NCBI GenBank assembly: GCA_964455395.1
Contig: CAYVWB010000006.1
Span: 28,509 to 92,508, forward strand
Origin: CAYVWB01 sp964455395
GTDB taxonomy: Bacteria; Desulfobacterota; Desulfovibrionia; Desulfovibrionales; Desulfovibrionaceae
Direction of reading: 5' to 3'
Length of the DNA stretch: 64,000 nt
Under the pieces are notes generated by a model. It was not told the DNA's origin. It saw nothing but the letters and a program-made list of their open reading frames with translations, and searched no databases. A program made the position numbers and the translations under genes. Below are positions 57,336 to 64,000 of the stretch, piece by piece (positions within the stretch are counted from its first letter, which is position 1; each line of letters opens with the position of its first letter).

Positions 57336-58332
57336 ATGACCATCCTCATATATGTTCTGGGCGGCCTGCTGGGCCTTGCCGCCGTGGCGCTGCTGCTTTT
57401 CGGTGTGATCTGGCTGGTGGAATGGGTGCGCCGGCTGCGCGCGGACGTCGCCGGGTTCCAGGAGTTCCTCGAAGCCGGCGCCCCTCTGGAGCACCACGCC
57501 TTGGTGGACGCCTTCCAGCAACCGGAGGATACGCCCAGGACGCATGTTTCGGACGCCGGCGGCGGGGTGTGGGCCTACACCGTGCGGGAAGTGGGACGGC
57601 TTGCCCTGGAGAGCGGCCGCCTTGTGGTGGAAGACCCCTCCCAGTGGATGCCCGGTCGGGATGAGCCCGAGCCCCTGGAGCTGGCAGTGCGGCCCGGCGT
57701 CTACACTGTCCGCGCGCTCATCGCCACGGCGGCGGACCAGCGCGTGGCTGCGCTGCAGGTCGTGTTCAAGAACGGGCTCACCGCGCGGCTTGCTCCGGCG
57801 TGGACGTCCTCCTGGCGCAAGGCCGCCCCGGTCCGTCGGGAGCTGCCATTCATGGGCGTGGACTCGGCCGTGGCGGCGGTGGCCTCCCTCGAAACGGCGC
57901 GCAGACTGGCCGCCCTCGATGCGGAGGTCTCGGCGAACCTCGTCGCACCCGGCCCCGCCGACGGCGGCAACCCGTATCTCACCGGCGACCCCGGAGACCT
58001 CTGGCGAACCGTGGAGAGCAGACCCANNNNNNNNNNGACCCACGGCCACCCCCTCCGACGACGCCGCCACCTCCACGGACCCCGCCCGCCCCTGCGGCGC
58101 AGTGGCTTGTTACGCCGGCCTGGGCGACGGCGCCTATCCGCTCCTCATCAGCTATGACGCCGGGGACGACCCCACGTCGCTGTATGTGGACTTCGGCTTC
58201 CTGGGCTCGCCGGAACGACTGTCCGTACAGCGCACCGCCGCACGCAAGCGGGCCATGGCGCGCAAACGCCGCCTCATGACGGACCGACAGGAGGCCGAGC
58301 GCGATGATTATCCCGAAGACTCCCCCAGATAG
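57336..58332 (+). CDS. DUF4241-like membrane-anchored protein, interrupted by an assembly gap
   Basis: The N-terminal part (frame of ATG 57336, about 230 residues) begins with one membrane segment (ILIYVLGGLLGLAAVALLLF) and continues with LELAVRPGVYTVRALIA. The C-terminal part (after the N run, in another frame) has GDGAYPLLISYDAGDD then LYVDFGFLG, a DUF4241-like end (GDGxYPxY...VDF). The frame change occurs only across the N run, whose true length is unknown, so one intact gene is the simplest reading. Function unknown. Confidence 0.65.
58027..58036. other. assembly gap (10 N)
   Basis: A run of exactly ten N lies inside the DUF4241-like gene. The round number suggests a scaffold join with unknown true length. 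Confidence 0.98.
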
Positions 58333-58486
58333 GTCGCCAGCCAGCGCATGATCCCGCGAGATGACGCCGCAACCGGGGCGACAGGACGGCGACGTCGTGC
58401 TAGAATGGCGTTTTCTGAACGCCATCGCTTGCTGACGCGCGTCCCCTGCGCTCTGCGTGCGGCGGCTGCATCCGGAAGGAGGACCC

Positions 58487-58762
58487 ATGACGAAGACGAT
58501 TCACTGTCACGTGCGCGGCGTGGTGCAAGGCGTGTGGTTCCGCGGCTGGACACGCGACCAGGCGCAGTCCCTGAGTCTGGCCGGCTGGGTGCGCAACCTC
58601 CCCGACGGCCGGGTGGAAGCCGTCTTCAGCGGCGACGAGGCGGCTGTGTCCGCCATGCGCGAACGCCTTGGCGAGGGCCCGCCTGCAGCGCGCGTCGACG
58701 CCGTGGACTGTCGCGATACCGAGACGCCGCCTTCAAGCCAAGGCTTCGAGATCCGTCGTTAG
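58487..58762 (+). CDS. acyP: acylphosphatase
   Basis: A 91-residue enzyme hydrolysing acyl phosphates. Catalytic Arg 19 (GVVQGVWFRGWTRDQA) and Asn 37 (GWVRNLPDGRVEA) are present. ATG 58487 follows AAGGAGG. Next upstream is the DUF4241-like gene, downstream Lon after 171 bases. It could limit acetyl or carbamoyl phosphate, but this is a general family property. Confidence 0.95.
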   Translation: MTKTIHCHVRGVVQGVWFRGWTRDQAQSLSLAGWVRNLPDGRVEAVFSGDEAAVSAMRERLGEGPPAARVDAVDCRDTETPPSSQGFEIRR

Positions 58763-58933
58763 CGTCCAGCAACCCGACCCAAGTCCTGGCGTCGAGTTCT
58801 GGACATTTGCGCCGGATGCATTACTCTAGCCTACTCGTGGCGTCGACCCTACACCCGCGCGCAACCGTTTCCCGAATGCAGGCGACGGACGACGCCTTTG
58901 CACGAAGACCATCCTCCGGAGGTTTTTTCCGAC

Positions 58934-61393
58934 ATGTCCGATGAAGACCCCAAAGCTACCGAACCCACCGAGTTGCTCATCGAGAACGAAGAGCAGATCA
59001 AGCAGATAGAGCAAGCCATGGGCCCCGTCGAAGAGGATGACGAGGCGTCCTCCATGGTCATTCCCGAAGAGATGCCCGTGCTCGCCGTGCGGGACATCGT
59101 GGTGTTCAACTTCATGATCCTGCCGCTGTTCGTGGGCCGGGAAAAATCCGTGAACGCCGTGGACGAAGCGCTCAACACCAACCGCTTCATCACCATCCTG
59201 ACACAGCGCGACGAGGACGAGGACGACCCCGGCCCGGAGGACCTCTACGAAGTCGGCGCCGTGTGCATGATCATGCGCATGCTGAAAATGCCTGACGGCC
59301 GGCTGAAAGTGCTGGTGCAAGGCGTTTCCCGCGGACGCGTGCAGGAATACACCGCCACGGAGCCGCATTTGAAGGCGCGTGTGGAGGCGTTGCGGGAAGC
59401 GGATCATGAAGAGCTGAACCTGGAGCAGGTGGCGCTGATGCGCGCAGCTCGAGAGCAGATCGAGAAGATTCTCACGCTGCGCGGCTCGTCCTCCTCGGAC
59501 ATCATGCCCGTGCTCAACAACGTCAACGATCCCGGCCGCCTGGCGGACCTCATCGCCTCCAACCTGCGGCTCAGCGTGGCGGAAGCGCAAGCCATCCTCG
59601 AAGAGATGGACCCCATGCGTCGCCTCGGCCTGGTGAATGAACACCTCGGCCGCGAGCTGGAGCTGGCCACCATGCAAGCCAAGATCCAGTCCTCCGCCAA
59701 GGAAGGCATGGACAAGGCCCAGAAGGACTTCTACCTGCGCGAACAGATGAAGGCCATCCGCAAGGAACTGGGCGAGGAAGGCGCCGAGAGCGAAGAGTTC
59801 GAGCAACTGCAGGAAGCCCTGGAGAAAGCCGGCCTGCCCAAAGAGGTGAAGACCGAAGCGGACAAGCAGCTCAAGCGGCTCACCTCCATGCATCCGGACT
59901 CTTCCGAAGCCACGGTGGTGCGCACTTACCTGGACTGGCTGGTGGAGTTGCCGTGGAAGAAGACCTCCCGCGACCGGCTGGACATCAAGAAAGCCGCGCA
60001 GATCCTGGATGAGGACCACTACGACCTGCAGAAGGTGAAGGACCGCATTCTGGAATACCTCTCCGTGCGCAAGCTGAATCCGAAGATGAAAGGTCCCATC
60101 CTCTGCTTCGTGGGGCCTCCCGGCGTGGGCAAGACCTCGCTGGGCCGCTCCATCGCCCGCGCGCTGAACCGTCAGTTCGTGCGCATGTCCTTGGGGGGCA
60201 TGCGGGATGAAGCCGAAATCCGCGGCCACCGCCGCACCTACATCGGCTCCATGCCGGGCCGCATCATCCAGAGCATCAAGCAAGCCGGCACCCGCAACCC
60301 CGTCATCATGCTCGACGAGATCGACAAGCTCGGCTCGGATTTCCGCGGGGACCCCTCCTCCGCGCTCCTGGAAGTGCTGGATCCGGAGCAGAACGTCACC
60401 TTCTCGGACCATTACCTGAACGTGCCCTTCGACCTCTCGAAAGTCATGTTCATCTGTACGGCCAATGTCCTGGACACCATCCCCTCCGCGCTCTACGACC
60501 GCATGGAGACCATCCACATCCCGGGCTACACCGAGCAGGAGAAGATCAAGATCGCCAAGCGCTACCTGCTGCCCAGGCAAGCCACGGAGAATGGCCTGAA
60601 GCCGGACGAGGTGGAGCTCAGCGACGACCTGCTCTCCAGAATCGTCAAGGAATACACGCGTGAAGCGGGACTGCGCAACCTGGAGCGCCAAGTGGGCGCA
60701 GTCTTCCGCAAGCTGGCGCGCAAGAAAGCCGAGGGCGAAGACGGGCCCTTCGCCGTCTCCCTGGACGAGCTCCACAAGCTGCTGGGCCCCCCCGTCTATC
60801 TGGACGACGAGCGCGAACACGCGCTGCCTCCGGGCGTCTCCCTGGGTCTCGCCTGGACCCCCTACGGCGGCGAGGTGCTGCACATCGAAGGCTCCACCAT
60901 GCCCGGCAAAGGCAAGCTGACACTGACCGGCAAACTGGGCGACGTGATGAAGGAATCCGCCCAAGCCGCCATGACGTACGCTCGCGCCCGCGCCGACACC
61001 CTGGACGTGGACCCGGACTTCCTGGACAAACGCGACATCCACATCCACGTCCCCGCCGGCGCCACCCCCAAGGACGGGCCCTCCGCAGGCATCGCCATGG
61101 TCACGGCGCTGGTCAGCGCGCTCACAGGCAAATCCCTCAACGCGGATCTCGCCATGACAGGCGAGATCACCCTGCGCGGCCGGGTGCTCCCCGTGGGCGG
61201 CGTGAAGGAGAAGATCCTCGCGGCTTCGGCGTACGGTCTCAAGGAAGTGGCCATCCCTGCGCAGAACAAGAAGGATCTGGAGGACGTGCCCGAAGAGCTC
61301 CGCGAGAAGCTCAAGATCCACTACATCGAGCATATCGACCAGATCTGGCCGCTGGCCCTCACAGGGGACCGTGCGCCAGCGGAGTGCGCCTGA
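58934..61393 (+). CDS. lon: ATP-dependent protease La (Lon)
   Basis: An 819-residue Lon. The acidic N-terminal extension (about 45 residues) precedes the LON substrate-binding domain ([18 protein letters not shown]), a coiled coil, the AAA+ domain with P-loop GPPGVGKTS (394-402) and MLDEIDKLG, and the protease domain with Ser 717 (GPSAG) and Lys 760. The start was set at ATG 58934, with GGAGG 12 bases upstream. It degrades misfolded and regulatory proteins. No classical heat-shock promoter was identified in the 171-base spacer. Ends in TGATG shared with the next gene. Confidence 0.97.
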   Translation: MSDEDPKATEPTELLIENEEQIKQIEQAMGPVEEDDEASSMVIPEEMPVLAVRDIVVFNFMILPLFVGREKSVNAVDEALNTNRFITILTQRDEDEDDPGPEDLYEVGAVCMIMRMLKMPDGRLKVLVQGVSRGRVQEYTATEPHLKARVEALREADHEELNLEQVALMRAAREQIEKILTLRGSSSSDIMPVLNNVNDPGRLADLIASNLRLSVAEAQAILEEMDPMRRLGLVNEHLGRELELATMQAKIQSSAKEGMDKAQKDFYLREQMKAIRKELGEEGAESEEFEQLQEALEKAGLPKEVKTEADKQLKRLTSMHPDSSEATVVRTYLDWLVELPWKKTSRDRLDIKKAAQILDEDHYDLQKVKDRILEYLSVRKLNPKMKGPILCFVGPPGVGKTSLGRSIARALNRQFVRMSLGGMRDEAEIRGHRRTYIGSMPGRIIQSIKQAGTRNPVIMLDEIDKLGSDFRGDPSSALLEVLDPEQNVTFSDHYLNVPFDLSKVMFICTANVLDTIPSALYDRMETIHIPGYTEQEKIKIAKRYLLPRQATENGLKPDEVELSDDLLSRIVKEYTREAGLRNLERQVGAVFRKLARKKAEGEDGPFAVSLDELHKLLGPPVYLDDEREHALPPGVSLGLAWTPYGGEVLHIEGSTMPGKGKLTLTGKLGDVMKESAQAAMTYARARADTLDVDPDFLDKRDIHIHVPAGATPKDGPSAGIAMVTALVSALTGKSLNADLAMTGEITLRGRVLPVGGVKEKILAASAYGLKEVAIPAQNKKDLEDVPEELREKLKIHYIEHIDQIWPLALTGDRAPAECA

Positions 61394-61737
61394 TGGGCGT
61401 GCTGGGTTTCACGGCGCGCGCCCTCTCCCGCAACGTGATCCGCGGCCTGGGCTTGAGCTCCCGCATGGCGCGGCCCTTTGGCCGCATCGCCGGGACGCGG
61501 TTGCTGGGCCGTTCCGCCATGGGCCGCACGGCCTTGGCGGCGCTCGCTCTGCTGGGACGCGCCTCCCCCCTGGGTCGGGCCATCATGGCTGCGGAGCTGG
61601 CCCACGCCGCATGGCTCTGGCGCAAGGACGTGCTGCGGCGCCGCGCCGAGGCCCGTCGCGCCGCTTGGCGTCGACGTCACCATGCGCGCATCAGACGCGA
61701 ACGCCTGACGCAATCGCAGACGCCGCTCCCCGAGTGA
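61393..61737 (+). CDS. small basic hypothetical protein coupled to lon
   Basis: A 114-residue, Arg- and Ala-rich protein. Its ATG overlaps the lon stop (TGATG), implying translational coupling. The middle (TALAALALLGRASPLGRAIMAAELAHAAWLW) is moderately hydrophobic, and the end is a dense Arg cluster (RRRAEARRAAWRRRHHARIRR). I do not recognise a family; it may be membrane-attached. Coding is supported by the position and the lack of another frame. Confidence 0.5.
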   Translation: MGVLGFTARALSRNVIRGLGLSSRMARPFGRIAGTRLLGRSAMGRTALAALALLGRASPLGRAIMAAELAHAAWLWRKDVLRRRAEARRAAWRRRHHARIRRERLTQSQTPLPE

Positions 61738-61822
61738 CCCATATGGCGAACGCCCAAGCCGCCAGTGCGCCGGCGGCCCGGGTGCACGCTCGGCATCCAA
61801 GCCCCGCTTTGAGGAATCCCCC

Positions 61823-62377
61823 ATGCCCAACGTCCTGGAACGCCGCATGCTCGCTTTCTTTCGGTTGAACGACGCCGGCTGGGAACGCCACGCCAACCCC
61901 CTCTCGGGCTGGACGCGGGTGCTCATCCTTCCCGCGCTGCTGCTCGCGCTGTTCAGTCGCGTGTGGATCGGCTGGTGGAGCCTCGTCCCCACGGCGGGGT
62001 TGCTGCTCTGGACGTGGTTGAATCCCCGGCTCTTCCCCCCGCCCCGCCACTTCGAACACTGGATGAGCCGCGGCGTGCTCGGCGAACGGCTCTACGTCCA
62101 CCGTGGCGAATTGCCCATCCCGCGGAGCCACCTGCGCGCCGCCGCGTTGCTCATGGCGTTCTCCGCCGCCGGCGCGCCCTTCTATCTCTGGGGTCTCGTG
62201 ACGCTTTCGCTCTGGCCGGCGGTTTTCGGCATGGCGCTCATCATGGCGGGCAAGCTCTGGTTCATCGACCGCATGGTCTGGCTGTATGAAGACATGCGCC
62301 GCGCCGCGCCCCCCGAGGCCTTGCGCGCCGGCTGGATCATGCCGAAGACGTACGCCGCCCGTCCCCGGACCGGGTGA
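61823..62377 (+). CDS. DUF6653-like membrane protein
   Basis: A 184-residue protein with four hydrophobic segments (about 31-50, 52-68, 107-125, 127-147). The N-terminal WERHANPLSGWTR is the motif I associate with DUF6653 proteins. The function is unknown. GAGG lies before the ATG. It is 85 bases after the small basic gene on the same strand. Confidence 0.7.
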   Translation: MPNVLERRMLAFFRLNDAGWERHANPLSGWTRVLILPALLLALFSRVWIGWWSLVPTAGLLLWTWLNPRLFPPPRHFEHWMSRGVLGERLYVHRGELPIPRSHLRAAALLMAFSAAGAPFYLWGLVTLSLWPAVFGMALIMAGKLWFIDRMVWLYEDMRRAAPPEALRAGWIMPKTYAARPRTG

Positions 62378-62596
62378 GCTCCCCTCCCCCGTACAGACCC
62401 GGCGCGTCCCGTCAGGCCGTGGTCGGGGCCAAGAGTTTCAATTCTGCCGATCGGTTGTCACAATACAGCAACGCCGTCGAGGCTTCCGCCAGACGCCGTG
62501 CATGGAGGACCGCGCGTGGGCCGCTACGCTCATCCACTTGAACTCTGAGTCGTTGGCGGCTAGAGTGACGCAGTCGTCTCACCGGGAGCTTCCAGC

Positions 62597-63979
62597 ATGG
62601 CCGATATTCCTTTCGCCGACCTCATGAATCTCGAAGAACTCCACGCCCTCTTCGAGGAGCTGTGCGCAGTCGTCGGCGTCTCCCTCGTGTTGCTGGACGC
62701 CGAGGGCCGGCGCCTTGCGGCGTCTCACACACAGCGTATCTGCCGGGAGTTCCACCATGCCGCTCCCGAGGCCAAAGTCTGCTGCGACGAGCTGGACGCG
62801 AGTCTGGCGCGTCGTTTCCGGGAAGCAGGCCTGGAGGGCAAGCGTCTGGATATGCGCTGCGGCAATGCGTTGCGCGTTGTCGCCGTGCCCATCAGCTCGG
62901 CCGAGTCGGGCCATCTCGGCACGCTCCTCCTGGGGCAGTTCCTCTATGATGACGACACGGTCGAGCCTGCCGAGATGGCCAGCCGCGCCCACCGTCTGGG
63001 GTTCGATCCGGAACGCTACGCCGCCGCCATGGCCGAAGCCCCCCGCTTCAGCAGGGAACGCGTGGACGCCATCATCCGACTCCTCAGCCGTTTCGCGCGC
63101 CTCTTCGCCACGCAAGCCACGGACGCTGCGCGGCTGCGGCGCCAGGAGGAGGAGTCCCACCGGGCGCACGTGGAGCTCGAAGAGCAGCTCAACCTCCTCA
63201 AAGCGCTCTTCGACGCCTTGCCGGCGGCCATTTTCCTGAAGGATCTCAAAGGCTTTTACCGCCAGTGCAACGCCGCGTTCCTGAGCCTGCTGAAGCTCCC
63301 GCGGGAGGAAGTGCTCGGCGCGCGCGCCATGGACATCGCCCCCCTGGACCTGGCGGTGACCTACGAAGCCATGGACGCCGAACTCCTCAAGCACGGCGGC
63401 GTGCAACGTCACGAGACCACGCTGGTGGACGCCGAAGGGGAAGCGCACCACGTGCTGCTCTCCAAGGCGCTCTACCGCAACGCCCAAGGCGCGCCCCAAG
63501 GCTACATCGGCGCAGCCCTGGATATCTCCGAACGCAAGCGCGCCCAGCAACAAGCCGCCGAACAGCAACGACTCTACCGATTGCTCGCGGACAACGTGGC
63601 GGACGTCATCACCATCTTCGACCGCGACTACGTCGTGCAGTACACGAGCCCCTCCGTGGAGCGGCTGCTGGGATATACCGCCGAGGAAGCCACGGCCTTG
63701 CCCCTGGAGCAACGCCTTCCCCCTGAAGCCTTGCAGACACTCCAAGCGACGCTGGAACAGTCCCTGGACGAAGCAGAAGGCCCGCTCTTCAGAAACGTGG
63801 CGCTGCGTTGCGAGCTGCGCCAACGCCGCAAGGACGGCTCGCTGGTCTGGACCGAAATGGTGACGACCCCCCTGGTGGACGACGCAGGCGAGGTGACCGG
63901 CTGGCTGAGCGTGACCCGCGACATCGCCACATACAAACGCACCGAGCAAGCCCTCCTGGAAGCCAAAGAGGATGCGTAA
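62597..63979 (+). CDS. PocR-PAS-PAS sensor protein, probably a histidine kinase cut by an in-frame stop
   Basis: The reading frame gives 460 residues. The N-terminal PocR-like ligand-binding domain (about 8-175) has LEELHALFEELCAVVGVSL, CREFHH, CCDEL and a third cysteine in MRCGNAL with AVPISS and GHLGTLLLGQFL. Then a coiled segment, PAS 1 (about 200-318, FDALPAAIFLKDLKGFYRQCN), and PAS 2 (about 330-450, VADVITIFDRDYVVQYTSPS). It ends LLEAKEDA-stop; the same frame continues AANIAKS to the window edge. EAKxxAExANxAKSEFL is the usual join to a HisKA domain, so a GAA to TAA change at 63977-63979 would explain it. The GGGAG site is 8 bases before the ATG. Confidence 0.8.
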   Translation: MADIPFADLMNLEELHALFEELCAVVGVSLVLLDAEGRRLAASHTQRICREFHHAAPEAKVCCDELDASLARRFREAGLEGKRLDMRCGNALRVVAVPISSAESGHLGTLLLGQFLYDDDTVEPAEMASRAHRLGFDPERYAAAMAEAPRFSRERVDAIIRLLSRFARLFATQATDAARLRRQEEESHRAHVELEEQLNLLKALFDALPAAIFLKDLKGFYRQCNAAFLSLLKLPREEVLGARAMDIAPLDLAVTYEAMDAELLKHGGVQRHETTLVDAEGEAHHVLLSKALYRNAQGAPQGYIGAALDISERKRAQQQAAEQQRLYRLLADNVADVITIFDRDYVVQYTSPSVERLLGYTAEEATALPLEQRLPPEALQTLQATLEQSLDEAEGPLFRNVALRCELRQRRKDGSLVWTEMVTTPLVDDAGEVTGWLSVTRDIATYKRTEQALLEAKEDA

Positions 63980-64000
63980 GCCGCCAATATCGCCAAGAGC

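Overview
This window is a high-GC bacterial chromosome segment that fits a Desulfovibrionales sulfate reducer (Desulfovibrio and relatives). The support is gene content and order: a complete dcw cluster headed by mraZ and carrying murB instead of ddl; the run rpmB / yceD-rpmF-plsX-fabH-fabG-acpP-fabF-glyA / dCMP deaminase-ribD-ribE-ribBA-ribH-nusB-leuS, which I recognise from Desulfovibrio genomes; a ferredoxin:thioredoxin reductase-like chain paired with a glutaredoxin; and sigma-54/sigma-28 style flagellar promoters. It is a draft assembly, because there is a run of 10 N at 58027-58036. No tRNA, rRNA, CRISPR array or insertion sequence was seen.

Layout: (1) 1-7020 is a flagellar segment: the tail of an unknown gene, fliK-flgD-flgE behind a near-perfect sigma-54 promoter, then flaG divergent from a flagellin gene that has lost about 50 bp at its 3' end and is out of frame. 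(2) 7255-11494 holds rnc, divergent from an ADP-forming acyl-CoA synthetase followed by a BioD-like/DRTGG protein. (3) 11591-12679 is a protein with two DUF1566 domains. (4) 13033-31010 is the division and cell-wall (dcw) cluster on the minus strand, with 15 tightly packed genes from mraZ to ftsZ, a TTGACA promoter and three MraZ boxes. (5) 31222-38205 is a mixed region: HD-GYP protein, amidohydrolase, an AT-rich defence-like gene broken by a frameshift, the FTR/glutaredoxin pair, fliM, a small membrane protein, a rhomboid protease and FxsA. (6) 38417-57027 is the ribosomal protein, fatty acid, glycine/one-carbon, riboflavin, nusB, leuS, holA, radC block. (7) 57336-64000 holds a DUF4241-type protein crossed by the assembly gap, acylphosphatase, Lon, two small proteins and a PocR-PAS-PAS protein that stops at an in-frame TAA just where a histidine kinase core would begin.

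Most of the window is conserved core genome. I do not see a convincing new multi-gene system. The observations most worth following are three apparently broken genes (flagellin, the AT-rich defence-like gene, the PocR-PAS sensor), an RNA hairpin over the start of the AT-rich gene, perfect inverted repeats and a 17-bp x 4 minisatellite in fatty-acid operon spacers, a palindrome in the rnc/acyl-CoA synthetase divergent region, two tandem FtsZ C-terminal binding motifs and the duplicated DUF1566 protein. Because the assembly is a draft, each broken gene must first be separated from sequencing error.
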